From Lachnospiraceae bacterium (GTDB taxonomy: Bacteria; Bacillota; Clostridia; Lachnospirales; Lachnospiraceae), in assembly GCA_022790855.1 (NCBI GenBank), contig JAAVYA010000047.1:1-64000 (forward strand): a stretch of 64,000 bases of DNA. The letters run 5' to 3'. Shown here piece by piece: positions 18,327 through 27,476 of this stretch. The first letter of the stretch is position 1; each line of letters starts with the position of its first letter. A program made the position numbers and the translations under genes. The notes beneath the pieces were generated by a model that had not been told where the DNA came from, ran no database searches, and saw nothing but the letters and a program-made list of their open reading frames with translations.

Positions 18327-19766
18327 TTATTTGATGGTAAGCTCACTGTCTGTTATACGGTTCGCGCATTCTTCCAATCCCTTTTGTACCGCATCCTCTG
18401 CAGTCATGCTGGGATCCGCCATTACGGCTACTGCCAGAAGGTCACGGATATCAATAACTGTCTGATCCCATACGGAAGTCTTGGGAAGCACGATACTCTG
18501 TGCCACTTCGCCGTACAAGAATGCTCCGATATCCTGTCCTGCAAAGAACTCGTCTGCTCCGGCTGCATAAGAAGGATCTTCATAGAATTCTTTGGTGGGA
18601 ACATAGTACTCTACTTCTTCTTTTGCTGTCTGTACGCCTTCTTCGGTGAAGAACGCCCAGTTAATGAATTCCCATGCCGCTGCTTTCTGTGCATCGGTGC
18701 TGGTGTTGGTGATACCTACGGAACATCCGCCGCAGCTATAACCGCCGGTTGCCGGCATCATCAGTCCCCAGTTTCCGGAACCGTCAACATCGTTGGACTT
18801 GATGTAATAGGTGATCGCCCAGTTGGGACAGGGATAGAATAAATGGTTGTCATCTGCATACGTCGCGTTTGCCTGCGGCGTACCATTTTCAAAGGTATCT
18901 ACGACTTTGTTATCACGCATATCACATAAAAGACCCATAACCTTGGACATTTTCTCTGTGAAATTGATGGTGTTGTCTGTCTGTACATCCGTAGAATCTG
19001 CAAAATACAGCCACTCTGCTACTGCTCCGCCTGCATGGAACAAATAGTCTGTTCCGCCGGACTCTTCATTGACCCGCTTGCCTTCCGTAATATAATCGTC
19101 AGTTGTCTTAAAGATCTCTGCCAATTCCTGAGGATCGTCGGTGCCGAAATATTTCTTAGCCAGATCTCTCTTGTATGCGATTGCAGAAGGAGATACGGAT
19201 TGTTCGATACCGATCAACTGTCCGTCATCCGTCATGGCTCTGCCCTTGATAAAGTCAAAGAACGCATTGGGATCTACATTGTAGGGATCTTTAGTCAAGT
19301 CTTCAAATACTCCAAGCTGCTTGTAATTCTCAATCAGCGTACAGCTCTGCTGAACCATGGTGGGAAGCTCTGAACCAGAAGCAATGGCCTGCTGGATCTT
19401 GGTAAAGTAATCACTGTATGCTACTGTGGTTGCCTCAATCTTGATATTGGGATGGCTCTCCATAAATTTTGCAAACATGGGCTCATACCAGTTGGTATCC
19501 CATCCCCAATAAGTAATCGTTACTTGTTCTCCGGAAGCCTCTGCATCGCTGCCTCCTGCTTCTTCCCCAGAAGCGTCATCGCCTGCCGCGTCTGCTGCAT
19601 CGTCGCCTCCTGCCTCATCTTTGGCCGCATCTGCTGCATCGCCTCCTGCTTCTTCCCCGGAAGCATCCGATTTGGCGTTGCCGTCATTGCCGCCGTTTCC
19701 GCATCCTGCCATCATACCTGCCAGCATGGATACAGCCAGTAAAACACTTACGATTTTTCTTTTCAT
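18327..19766 (-). CDS. sugar-binding lipoprotein of ABC transporter
   Basis: The 479-residue protein has a lipoprotein signal with lipobox MAGC (Cys22), then an unusual linker of about 55 residues made almost only of G, A, D, E and S (imperfect repeats of SGEEAGGDAADAA), then a family 1 solute-binding domain starting VTITYWGWDTN. It should be anchored to the outer face of the membrane and deliver sugars to the two permeases. The ABC partner genes follow after a hairpin. A TATAAT-like box lies upstream near 19800, with no convincing -35. Confidence 0.95.
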   Translation of the reverse strand: MKRKIVSVLLAVSMLAGMMAGCGNGGNDGNAKSDASGEEAGGDAADAAKDEAGGDDAADAAGDDASGEEAGGSDAEASGEQVTITYWGWDTNWYEPMFAKFMESHPNIKIEATTVAYSDYFTKIQQAIASGSELPTMVQQSCTLIENYKQLGVFEDLTKDPYNVDPNAFFDFIKGRAMTDDGQLIGIEQSVSPSAIAYKRDLAKKYFGTDDPQELAEIFKTTDDYITEGKRVNEESGGTDYLFHAGGAVAEWLYFADSTDVQTDNTINFTEKMSKVMGLLCDMRDNKVVDTFENGTPQANATYADDNHLFYPCPNWAITYYIKSNDVDGSGNWGLMMPATGGYSCGGCSVGITNTSTDAQKAAAWEFINWAFFTEEGVQTAKEEVEYYVPTKEFYEDPSYAAGADEFFAGQDIGAFLYGEVAQSIVLPKTSVWDQTVIDIRDLLAVAVMADPSMTAEDAVQKGLEECANRITDSELTIK

Positions 19767-19878
19767 GTTCCTCTCCCTTTCTTTTATTTGATATAATTAT
19801 AGTATCATATAAGCGAATTTCTTTTTCTTTCATATTTCGCATATTTTGTTCAAAATCCGGTTTCTTATTCTAATATTT

Positions 19879-21021
19879 CTAAAAAGTATTTACCACCGCC
19901 TTCATTTTCCGAATCAGGGGCCAGTCGGAATATCCGCTGACCTGGGTCATAAATAGAAAGATACGGTCCCGTTCACAGTCCACGGAACAATAGGGGCCGG
20001 TCCATCCGTCCCATCCAAACTCTCCTATCCCGGAGCAGGAGCCGGACTGGCGTGGATTTTCATGAATCCGCATCAGGCTTCCGTACCCATAGCCTGCCAT
20101 ATGGACAAAATCTACGGTTTTCTTTTGCTCTAATGTAAGATGGTTCTGGACGAACATGGAGAAAACCTGCTCCGACAACAGCCTGTTCCCGCCTGGCAAG
20201 CCGCCTTTTTTAAGCAGCATCCGGGCAAATTTTTTATAATCCTCCCGTGTGGAATAAAGGCCCGCCCCGCCGGATACAAACGCGGGAGAAACCATTCCAT
20301 AGCCAAGACCCAAATGGCGGCTTTCATCTTCCCGCAAAATGGTTCTTCCTCCTTCTTCCTCCTGGTAAAAAAGCGTTACCAGACGGGATTGCTTTTCCCT
20401 TGGCACCCAAAATGAGGTGTCCTCCATGCCCAAAGGTTCAAAAATCTCTTCCTGGTAAAAACGGCTAAGCTCACGGCCGTCAATGCATTCTATGACCGCC
20501 CCCAGAACATCCGCCGACAGCCCATACCGCCACCGTTCCCCCGGCTCCGCCGCCAAAGGGGCTTTTGCAATCAGCTCTGCCACCTGGCGGGTGGTGTAAG
20601 CCTCCGGGGTATCCGTCCGCTCCTGCACCTTTTGAATCTGCCGCTCCATCTCCCTCCCCGCCAAATCCTCGTCCGGATAAACAATTCCCGACGTCATATT
20701 CAAAAGATCCCAAATCTGGATCTGCCTTTTTGCACTCTTTCTCCCTGCTTCTGTGAGAACCTCCATTTCCCCAAACTCCGGCAGATACTCCGCCACAGGC
20801 GACAGTAAATCCAGCTTCCCCCGCTGGTACATCACCATTGCCGCTACGGCTGTCACGGGTTTTGTCATGGAATACATACGGTAAATACTGTCCTTAGGAT
20901 ACCCATACTCCATTTCATAAAAGGTTTCTTCCCCTGAATATACCCCAATCTGGGCCCCGGGAATCCGGTTCTCTTTTATTTCCTTTTCCAATAATGCGTC
21001 CATACATTCCTTTGACTTCAT
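19879..21021 (-). CDS. serine hydrolase, beta-lactamase class C-like
   Basis: The start at 21021 has GGGAGG at good spacing and gives 380 residues. The SxxK motif is SMTK, near residue 57, followed by a YGLSAD motif (YxN-like position) near residue 170. Class C-like family members include esterases, peptidases and transesterases as well as beta-lactamases. No signal peptide is seen, which argues against a secreted beta-lactamase and for a cytoplasmic esterase. It lies just upstream of the glycan locus on the same strand. Confidence 0.88.
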   Translation of the reverse strand: MKSKECMDALLEKEIKENRIPGAQIGVYSGEETFYEMEYGYPKDSIYRMYSMTKPVTAVAAMVMYQRGKLDLLSPVAEYLPEFGEMEVLTEAGRKSAKRQIQIWDLLNMTSGIVYPDEDLAGREMERQIQKVQERTDTPEAYTTRQVAELIAKAPLAAEPGERWRYGLSADVLGAVIECIDGRELSRFYQEEIFEPLGMEDTSFWVPREKQSRLVTLFYQEEEGGRTILREDESRHLGLGYGMVSPAFVSGGAGLYSTREDYKKFARMLLKKGGLPGGNRLLSEQVFSMFVQNHLTLEQKKTVDFVHMAGYGYGSLMRIHENPRQSGSCSGIGEFGWDGWTGPYCSVDCERDRIFLFMTQVSGYSDWPLIRKMKAVVNTF

Positions 21022-21059
21022 GAAATATCCTCCCATTCTTTTTCCTTTATTCTATCAAA

Positions 21060-21098
21060 AAAAGATTGTCTTCCTGGTTACGAAAAACAATCTTTTTG
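21060..21098. terminator. hairpin with A/T tails
   Basis: AAAAAGATTGT (21060-21070) pairs with ACAATCTTTTT (21088-21098). It lies between the URO-D-like gene and the serine hydrolase gene and can act as a terminator on either strand. Confidence 0.7.
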
Positions 21099-21140
21099 TT
21101 CAAATTTCTATCGCCTGTAACAGCTTATTTGTATGTCAGA

Positions 21141-21175
21141 ATGTTGGGGACAAAAAGGTCTTTTGTCCCCAACAT
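21141..21175. terminator. 15-bp perfect hairpin
   Basis: Bases 21141-21155 and 21161-21175 are a perfect inverted repeat with loop AGGTC. Together with the preceding hairpin it fills the 21037-21322 gap after the URO-D-like gene. The rest of the gap shows no readable coding sequence. Confidence 0.7.
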
Positions 21176-21322
21176 CGTTTGAGCAACGCGAGTTTGTGGA
21201 GGTTCGTTTTGCTCTTAGCAAAAATCAGAGATTTTAGGAGTTCTTAATCTCGAAACTGGAAAAAGCAGCAGACCATTTGTTGCTGTTTCGCTCCCCTTTT
21301 CCCTGGCGTCCCTCCCCGCCCC

Positions 21323-22588
21323 CTATCTCCAATGATCTTCAATTTCCTCCCGTATAATCTGCACATATCGTCTGGCCTTTTCAATATCATGATGGATCGT
21401 ATAAACATCCCTCTGTGTGATCTCCATGTGACAGCCCCGGGCCGCATGAAGGCTCTTGCGGATATGCGCCCGGAATGCCTCCTCATCTAAGACAGGATTC
21501 ACGCCCAGGAAATTGGGACTGGGCTTTCTATGGTAAATAACCTTGCTGCCGGAAAGCTGCTCTCCCATATACTCCTCTTTGCACCAAGGGGAGATGGAAA
21601 CTTTCCGCAGATTGGGAAGCTTGCTGATACACCGCTCCCAAATTGGATCCACCGGCTCACAGCAGCCATAGGACAGCATCCCGTACTGCTGGGAAATCTT
21701 TTGATAACATGGAAAAATAAATTCTTCATACATATCCGGCGAGATCCCCACCGTCTCCTGGGAGTCCATAAATCCCCACACATCCTTGGTGATAAAGGGA
21801 CGCCGCCGCCATTCTTCCCAGCCCGGCAACTCCTGGGTAAAGCTGTAAGTCCCCTGTCCCACACTCTCAAAAGACGTAGTGGGCAAAATCAATCGCTGCT
21901 CCTCCAAGTAGCGGTAATAAGCCAAGGTATCCTCCGCAATCCGGTCCATCATTTCAAGGAACAATTCCGGATAATCATACATGGAAAGCATCATATTCTC
22001 CATGCTCATAATATGTACCAGCATCTGAGTGGGAACGCTGTAGAGGCAGTCCATGGTACGTTTCACTGGAAGTATATCCCCAATAGTTTCCCCCACCGCC
22101 TGTTCCTTTGCGGCTGTAGCTTCCAGATCCACCCCAAATCGGCTGGACTTTAATTTATGGTAATCCTCCTCCAAATCTTCCAACACAGACACAAACTGAT
22201 GCCCCAGGCTTTCCTCTCCCTGCAAATTGTCCGTATGATTCACCTGTACCGGAATATCAAACAACTGAAAATACGTCTCATAATTCATGGGAAAATAATC
22301 CGGCGTCACCCGATCGTCCCCAAACAATTCCTGGTTTAAAAAATTGCAGTACAGTGAAGTTTCTATCTGTCTCGCAAATTCCCCCTGGCATTTCAGACGC
22401 TGCGGGAGAATCTCCTGAGAAAACGTCCACATCTCCAAATGGATCATAGGCTTCTCCCCCAAAAGTGCATTGTGAAGATACCACTGTTTCTTTTTCTCCA
22501 AATTCTCCGGCTCATTGGCCAGCTCCAACTGCTTCTTGGCCACTTCCCGCAATATCTCCCTATCCTCGCCGCTGATTGTATATTCCAT
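21323..22588 (-). CDS. URO-D superfamily protein
   Basis: The 421-residue protein resembles uroporphyrinogen decarboxylase-fold proteins found in anaerobic gut Clostridia, a superfamily that also contains corrinoid methyltransferases. Readable pieces are DVWGFMDSQETVGISPDMYEEF and LSYGCCEPVDPIWE, the latter a Cys pair in the place where methyltransferases carry zinc ligands. Heme synthesis is unlikely given the context. A good AGGAGGAGC ribosome site precedes the ATG. The divergent AraC-type gene may control it. The substrate is unknown. Confidence 0.7.
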   Translation of the reverse strand: MEYTISGEDREILREVAKKQLELANEPENLEKKKQWYLHNALLGEKPMIHLEMWTFSQEILPQRLKCQGEFARQIETSLYCNFLNQELFGDDRVTPDYFPMNYETYFQLFDIPVQVNHTDNLQGEESLGHQFVSVLEDLEEDYHKLKSSRFGVDLEATAAKEQAVGETIGDILPVKRTMDCLYSVPTQMLVHIMSMENMMLSMYDYPELFLEMMDRIAEDTLAYYRYLEEQRLILPTTSFESVGQGTYSFTQELPGWEEWRRRPFITKDVWGFMDSQETVGISPDMYEEFIFPCYQKISQQYGMLSYGCCEPVDPIWERCISKLPNLRKVSISPWCKEEYMGEQLSGSKVIYHRKPSPNFLGVNPVLDEEAFRAHIRKSLHAARGCHMEITQRDVYTIHHDIEKARRYVQIIREEIEDHWR

Positions 22589-22963
22589 AACAGCTCCTCC
22601 TGACTTTGATTTTTGAACAATTCCTTACATTTTATCTCCTGCTTTCTAAACATAGTTTTATCACATTTTTCCAGCAAACGCATTAGATATTCCTGCCCTC
22701 TTATATAAAAAAATTGACATTCCCCCCATAATCCGATAAAATAAATATTCATCACAAACAATGTCATGATGTAGGGACAAAAGAGGTTTCGCAGAACTAA
22801 TTTTGTGCAGTTTTCTAGCACAATTTAAAAAATCCAATTCTGCCCCACATCACGTCCGTTAATTTTAGAACATGAGATGCACAGCCAGGGAAAAGGGGCC
22901 GCTTCCCTCCCCTTTTCCCTGGCGTCCCCACTTCACCCCAACTAACACCACAGGAGGCCCCTC
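22589..22963. other. divergent regulatory region
   Basis: This 375-base gap separates the URO-D-like gene (minus) from the AraC gene (plus). It holds a good plus-strand promoter (see next entry) and a leader of about 215 bases for the AraC gene. GATGTAGGG near 22770 and CCCCACATC near 22845 could pair to close a long imperfect stem. No coding sequence is apparent. Confidence 0.5.
22714..22742 (+). promoter_or_regulatory. sigma-A promoter toward the AraC gene
   Basis: TTGACA (22714-22719) and TAAAAT (22737-22742) are 17 bases apart, close to the consensus. The next plus-strand gene is the AraC regulator, giving a leader of about 215 bases. Confidence 0.65.
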
Positions 22964-23836
22964 ATGAATCATCAACCCCCCAGCCCCTTCACAGGCTCCG
23001 AAATATTTTTCCACTCCCCCACCCCCTTCGCCCGGGAAGCCTTTCTCTATCCCCTTTGCCTGGGTCACTATTTCTGCGGAGCAGACTACGAGGTAGACCG
23101 CAAACGCTTTAACAGCTATCTTCTGATGTATATTATCAAAGGGGAAGGATACGTTATAACTCCCCAGGAAGCCTATTCTTTCCGGGAACATCAAGCGGTT
23201 TTCATCGACTGCCGAAAGCCCCACCGCTACGGGGCCACAGGAAGCCTGGAATTTTACTGGATGCATTTTGACGGAGTCTGCGGAGAAAAATATATGGAAT
23301 ATCTCCAGGCTTCCAACCGTTTTCCCCTATCCCTGAATCCCCCGGCCAGGCAGGAAGTCCAACAGATGTTTTCCAATCTGCTCCATCAATTTTCAGAAGG
23401 AAGCTTCACGGAAATCCAGCTTGGCAAATACCTTACAGACCTGCTTACACTCCTGTCCCAGCCGCAGCCGGTTCCTACTCCAGGCGTCCTGGGAGGAGGA
23501 AAGGACAGCCCCGGTTCGGCCCCGGAAGCCTGTACAAAGGCGGCCGCCTATATGCGCCAGAACTTTACACGCCCTGTCACTGACCAGGAGATCGCCTCTT
23601 TCGTCTCCCTAAGCACCTGCTATTTCATCCGGTGCTTTAAGGAGCAATATGGCCTGACTCCCCACCAGTATCTTATGAACCTCCGGCTGGATTCCGCTTG
23701 CTTTTATCTTAAGACCAGCAAAAAAACAGTGAAAGAAATCGGCTTTGCCTGCGGCTTCCAAAGCGAGAACAGCTTTTGTATTGCATTTAAAAAACAGGTA
23801 GGCATAACGCCTACCTGTTATCGAAATTCTCCCTGA
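22964..23836 (+). CDS. AraC-family transcriptional regulator
   Basis: The 290-residue protein has an N-terminal cupin-like sensor domain (about 45-110; YLLMYIIKGEGYVITPQ, KPHRYGATGSLEFYWMHFDG) and a C-terminal AraC double HTH (about 190-288; PVTDQEIASFVSLSTCYFIRCF, KTVKEIGFACGFQSENSF). This is the usual layout of sugar-responsive activators. It is transcribed away from the URO-D-like gene and is one of few plus-strand genes here. An AGGAGG site precedes the ATG. Probable targets are the divergent gene and perhaps the glycan locus. Confidence 0.93.
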   Translation: MNHQPPSPFTGSEIFFHSPTPFAREAFLYPLCLGHYFCGADYEVDRKRFNSYLLMYIIKGEGYVITPQEAYSFREHQAVFIDCRKPHRYGATGSLEFYWMHFDGVCGEKYMEYLQASNRFPLSLNPPARQEVQQMFSNLLHQFSEGSFTEIQLGKYLTDLLTLLSQPQPVPTPGVLGGGKDSPGSAPEACTKAAAYMRQNFTRPVTDQEIASFVSLSTCYFIRCFKEQYGLTPHQYLMNLRLDSACFYLKTSKKTVKEIGFACGFQSENSFCIAFKKQVGITPTCYRNSP

Positions 23837-23852
23837 GATACTTCCGCACTTG

Positions 23853-24515
23853 TTATTCTGCCGGAACCGCCATGGTCTTTAAGTCCTTGCTTACGATCAA
23901 AGTTGCTTCCGTCTGTGCCTGTACCTCCTCCGGATTAACGCCGGGGGCAACTTCTGTGAGCACCAGGCCCTGGTCTGTCACTTCAATGACACAAAGCTCG
24001 GTCACAATCTTATCTACACATTTGACAGCCGTTGCCGGAAGGGTGATATTTTTTAAGATTTTTGCAACGCCCTTCTGGGTATGGGTAGTGGCAATGATTA
24101 CCACTTTTGCCCCAACTACCAAATCCATAGCGCCGCCCATGCCGGGAACCATTTTCCCAGGAACCATATGGCTGGCCAGATTGCCGCTTTCATCCACCTG
24201 GAGCGCACCCAATACGGTAACGTCCACATGCCCGCCCCGGATAATGCCAAAGGACATGGAGCTGTCAAAATAGCAGGCTCCTGGGGTTACCAGTACCGGC
24301 TGTCCGCCAGAATTAATTACATCCTTTAATTCTTCCCCTTCTTTCGCCACCCGGTCCATGCCAAGAATTCCATTCTCGGACTGAATCGTAACGTCCACGC
24401 CCTGGGGAATATAATTAGCCACCATGGTTGGCAGGCCGATTCCCAGATTAATTACATCCCCGTCCTTTAATTCCTGTGCTACACGATATGCAATAATCTC
24501 TTTTGCTGATGCCAT
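23853..24515 (-). CDS. 3-oxoacid CoA-transferase subunit B
   Basis: The 220-residue protein is the beta subunit of a family I CoA-transferase. The catalytic Glu lies in SENGILG near residue 46, and [11 protein letters not shown] and ITEVAPG-like segments match AtoA/ScoB. Together with subunit A it moves CoA between acyl-CoA and a free acid such as acetoacetate. The start overlaps the subunit A stop by one base (23853-24515 against 24515). It ends the catabolic operon. Confidence 0.94.
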   Translation of the reverse strand: MASAKEIIAYRVAQELKDGDVINLGIGLPTMVANYIPQGVDVTIQSENGILGMDRVAKEGEELKDVINSGGQPVLVTPGACYFDSSMSFGIIRGGHVDVTVLGALQVDESGNLASHMVPGKMVPGMGGAMDLVVGAKVVIIATTHTQKGVAKILKNITLPATAVKCVDKIVTELCVIEVTDQGLVLTEVAPGVNPEEVQAQTEATLIVSKDLKTMAVPAE

Positions 24516-25174
24516 TATTTGTCACCTCCCACTACGATATAATCTACCAGAATTGCAGGAGTCATAACATAATTGGGATCCAGTTCTCCCACCTCAACCA
24601 GCTTCTCAGCTTCTACAATCACCGTATCTGCCGCCATTGCCATCACTTCCTGGAAGTTTTTGGAGGTTCCCTCGTAATATACGTTCCCGGCTTTATCCAC
24701 AATCGTACCTTTTAAGATGGCAACGTCTGCTCTTACGGGAGGCTCAACCAAATATTCTCTGCCGTCTATGGTCATGGTCTCTTTTCCTTTGGCCACATCG
24801 GTGCCCACTCCGGTAGGCGTAATGACTGCGCCTAATCCCATGCCAGCCGCACGGATTTTCTCTGCCAGAGAACCTTGGGGAACCAGCGTTACTTCCGTCT
24901 CTCCGGAAGTCATCTGAGCGCCTGTCTCCTTATTGGTTCCAATATGAGTTGCAATTACATGCTTTACCTGTTTTGCACAAATTAATTTTCCTGCTCCTAC
25001 ATTCTCATAGGCCGTATCGTTTCCGATAATCGTCAGATCCTTCACTCCTTTTTCCACGATGGCGTCCATCATCAATTCTGAAGTCCCGCAAGCCAAAAAT
25101 CCGCCGATCATAATGGAGCAGCCGTCGTTGATATGGGAAACGGCTTCCTGAACAGAAACAATTTTGTTCTTCAT
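24515..25174 (-). CDS. 3-oxoacid CoA-transferase subunit A
   Basis: The 219-residue alpha subunit has the N-terminal [18 protein letters not shown] glycine-rich segment and [25 protein letters not shown], as in AtoD/ScoA. It forms the CoA-binding half of the heterodimer. In this operon it probably transfers CoA to or from the acetoacetate released by the BKACE enzyme. About 180 bases of palindromic sequence separate it from the gene upstream. Confidence 0.94.
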   Translation of the reverse strand: MKNKIVSVQEAVSHINDGCSIMIGGFLACGTSELMMDAIVEKGVKDLTIIGNDTAYENVGAGKLICAKQVKHVIATHIGTNKETGAQMTSGETEVTLVPQGSLAEKIRAAGMGLGAVITPTGVGTDVAKGKETMTIDGREYLVEPPVRADVAILKGTIVDKAGNVYYEGTSKNFQEVMAMAADTVIVEAEKLVEVGELDPNYVMTPAILVDYIVVGGDK

Positions 25175-25199
25175 ATCTTATCCTCCTAGTCAAACAGCA

Positions 25200-25345
25200 G
25201 CTTTTCATTCGTTACGATTCACGCCCCAACTGCCGCAAATCGTAACGATTCGGGGCGATATTCCAAATTTTGCTTCGCAAAAATCGCCCCTTACATCTGA
25301 ATCAGGCTCTCACGGAATGCGCATCTAGTGCGCATTCCTAGCCCG
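25200..25345. repeat. cluster of palindromes inside the catabolic operon
   Basis: TCGTTACGATT pairs with AATCGTAACGA across about 20 bases (near 25210-25245). GGGGCGAT and ATCGCCCC close a second hairpin, with TTTTGC/GCAAAA inside. GGAATGCGCA and TGCGCATTCC form a perfect stem near 25315-25339. They lie between the zinc-ribbon gene and CoA-transferase A on the same transcript and could stabilise or process the mRNA. Confidence 0.6.
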
Positions 25346-25354
25346 TGAACAGCT

Positions 25355-25543
25355 TTATTCTACTTCCTCATATAACAGATCGTCCGGGGTACGGGCGCCT
25401 TCTTTCAAATAAGTGCCAGGCGTCTCACAGTCCGGGCAGTTGCCGAATGCATCCCCGAATTCCGTAAACAAATCCGTAGCATATTTGAAAAGCTTCCCGC
25501 AGTTCGGACACTTATAATAAAAATACAATGCACCCCAACTCAT
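25355..25543 (-). CDS. zinc-ribbon miniprotein
   Basis: A 62-residue protein with two CxxC pairs (CPNCGK and CPDCET) about 20 residues apart, the pattern of a zinc ribbon or rubredoxin-like metal site. The spacing and the surrounding Tyr/Phe residues do not identify a known family to me. It starts 9 bases after the stop of the BKACE gene and is read in the same direction, so it is likely co-expressed. A role as metal-bound partner or regulator of an operon enzyme is inference. Confidence 0.75.
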   Translation of the reverse strand: MSWGALYFYYKCPNCGKLFKYATDLFTEFGDAFGNCPDCETPGTYLKEGARTPDDLLYEEVE

Positions 25544-25552
25544 ATCCGTATC

Positions 25553-26404
25553 CTATTTCAGACCAAGAATCTGACGTGCTTCATCCGGGGTAGCCGCCTG
25601 GTTGCCGTACTCTTCAATGACACGTTTTGCCCGTTCTACGAACTGAGCGTTGCTGTCTGCCAGTACGCCTTTTGCATACATTACATTATCTTCCATGCCT
25701 ACACGGATATGACCGCCCATTGCCACTGCACCGTACATCATTTCCATTGCGGAATGACCTACGCCGAAGCAAGACCAGGTAGATCCCGGGCAGAGAGATT
25801 CCATGGTTTCTTTCATAAACACCAGGTTCTTCATGGTTCCGGCAATTCCGTTGGCACAGCCCATGCAGAATTGGAAATGAAGGGGAGCCTTCAAAACGCC
25901 TTTTTTCAGATAATATGCGGCGTTGCCAATCATACCCGGATCAAAAGCTTCGATTTCCGGCTTAGTATTGGTCTCCTGGAACAGCATGCCGCACTCTTCC
26001 AAAAATTTGGGAGAATTCAAGAACAGGCCGCTGTGAAGCCAGTTCATGGAACCGCAGTCATAGGAGGCCATTTCCGGCTTCAATTCTTTGATATGGGCCA
26101 TACGCAAAGCGTCGTCTGCATGGATATCACCGGAGGTGGTCAGGTTGATGATAATATCGCAGTCCGGATACTTGGTCTTAATCAGTTCTACAGTCTCACG
26201 GAACTTCTCGGTGCTCATGGATCCGTTGCCTTCGTCGTCTCTCATATGAAGATGGGCAATAGCAGCACCTGCCTTCCAGCATGCATATACATCGTCTGCA
26301 ATCTCCTGGGGAGTCATGGGAACGTTAGGGTTATTCTCTTTCTTTGGCCATGCGCCGGTTACTGCTGCTGTAATAATTGTCTTATTCTTTAAACTCTTGT
26401 CCAT
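25553..26404 (-). CDS. BKACE (3-keto-5-aminohexanoate cleavage) family enzyme
   Basis: The start at 26404 has AAGGAG upstream and gives 283 residues. The family core is clear: TAAVTGAWPKK, AIAHLHMRDDEG with the two zinc-binding His, and GGHIRVGMEDNVMY. These zinc enzymes react a beta-keto acid with acetyl-CoA to give acetoacetate and a shortened acyl-CoA. Lysine fermentation uses one such enzyme, but the other lysine-pathway genes are not here, so the substrate is another beta-keto acid, carnitine-like or otherwise. The CoA-transferase downstream would use the acetoacetate. Confidence 0.93.
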   Translation of the reverse strand: MDKSLKNKTIITAAVTGAWPKKENNPNVPMTPQEIADDVYACWKAGAAIAHLHMRDDEGNGSMSTEKFRETVELIKTKYPDCDIIINLTTSGDIHADDALRMAHIKELKPEMASYDCGSMNWLHSGLFLNSPKFLEECGMLFQETNTKPEIEAFDPGMIGNAAYYLKKGVLKAPLHFQFCMGCANGIAGTMKNLVFMKETMESLCPGSTWSCFGVGHSAMEMMYGAVAMGGHIRVGMEDNVMYAKGVLADSNAQFVERAKRVIEEYGNQAATPDEARQILGLK

Positions 26405-26475
26405 GTCGGTCCTCTCCTTTACCCTCACAAATCCAGACGAAGCTCTCGCTTCGCCTGGATGAATGTTCATTGCTC

Positions 26476-27450
26476 TTATTTATTTGTGAATCCGTAGTTG
26501 TCACGATCCTGACATCCGGTTCCGCAGTACATATAAGTACGCTCCGGTACGTCGTTGATATCGTCTTCGTCGATCTCTGCCACGCAGCGGGCCATGGAGC
26601 CGTCGCCCATGAACCATCTCAACGGGAAGCAGTAGAAGCGGAACCGCTTGCCGGATACTTTGTCCAAATCGCCGCCCAGGTTCTCAACGCCTACGATGCC
26701 GTGTCCCAGCATGGTCTTATGGCAGGGTTCCCAGGTTCCCCAGCATCCGATTGCTTCCAGCTCGCCGAACTTCTTGTCGTAAGCTTCTTTTCCGTGAATG
26801 CGGATATACTCGTCCTTGTCAAATTCTGCATAAGCTTCTTCTCCGAAGAGCTCTTTGTATTCTTCCGTAATAGGTCTTCCAGATGCACCCAAAAGGTTCA
26901 TACGGGTCATACCGTTATTACCCATAGCGGTGTGAAGGGGATGATCCAGCGCCTGCATGTCCATAGCCACGCATTTTACCTTATGCTCTACAAACCACTT
27001 GCCGGCATCTACGCCAGTACCGCAGGAATAATGATAATATTCCTTGGAATCATCGAATTTGCGGTGCATTCCGGTATTCAGACATACCACCATGCCTTCC
27101 AGCTCTTCCGGCTTGATGTTGGCGCGTTTGCAGGCGTCGTCCAGATGCTCGCCGGTAATCAGCTCCCAGCGTCCAACCTTGATCTCCAGGCAAACAGCGT
27201 CTCCGGTGTATGCATCAACCGGCATCTCATGAGTATAACGGGCGCGTTTGCCGTCAAACTCACGCTCCATTACGTGACGGGGAGCGTCGCAGTGTGTCCC
27301 GGTATGCATGGTGCATCCGACATACTGTGTCAAAACGCCGCCCTTTGCCATAGAATGCTTGCTGTCGATCAGGGGCTTGTCAAAATAAGGCCAACGCGGA
27401 ATCTCCGCACTGAAAGGATGTGTCAGATCAACCCAAACTTTTTTTCCCAT
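26476..27450 (-). CDS. cyclase-family metal hydrolase (kynurenine formamidase-like)
   Basis: The 324-residue protein has the cyclase/KynB metal-binding motif HTGTHCDAPRH near residue 50 and a VDLTHPFS opening. It is longer than ordinary KynB (about 210 residues), with an extra C-terminal 100 residues that include FRFYCFPLRWFMGDG. Known members hydrolyse N-formylkynurenine, isatin or cyclic amides. In this operon it may open or hydrolyse an amide or lactone before the beta-keto acid step. The Trp-regulated transporter nearby makes an indole-type substrate possible, but unproven. Confidence 0.85.
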   Translation of the reverse strand: MGKKVWVDLTHPFSAEIPRWPYFDKPLIDSKHSMAKGGVLTQYVGCTMHTGTHCDAPRHVMEREFDGKRARYTHEMPVDAYTGDAVCLEIKVGRWELITGEHLDDACKRANIKPEELEGMVVCLNTGMHRKFDDSKEYYHYSCGTGVDAGKWFVEHKVKCVAMDMQALDHPLHTAMGNNGMTRMNLLGASGRPITEEYKELFGEEAYAEFDKDEYIRIHGKEAYDKKFGELEAIGCWGTWEPCHKTMLGHGIVGVENLGGDLDKVSGKRFRFYCFPLRWFMGDGSMARCVAEIDEDDINDVPERTYMYCGTGCQDRDNYGFTNK

Positions 27451-27476
27451 TGTTCTATTCCTCCATATTCTATTGT

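Noticed and set aside
19879-21021. Possible antibiotic beta-lactamase
   Set aside because: The SxxK motif fits the broad serine hydrolase family, but no signal peptide is present and the context is sugar metabolism.
22865-23266. 133-codon minus-strand frame upstream of the URO-D-like gene
   Set aside because: It lies opposite the AraC coding start; the AraC frame has recognisable domains and this one does not.
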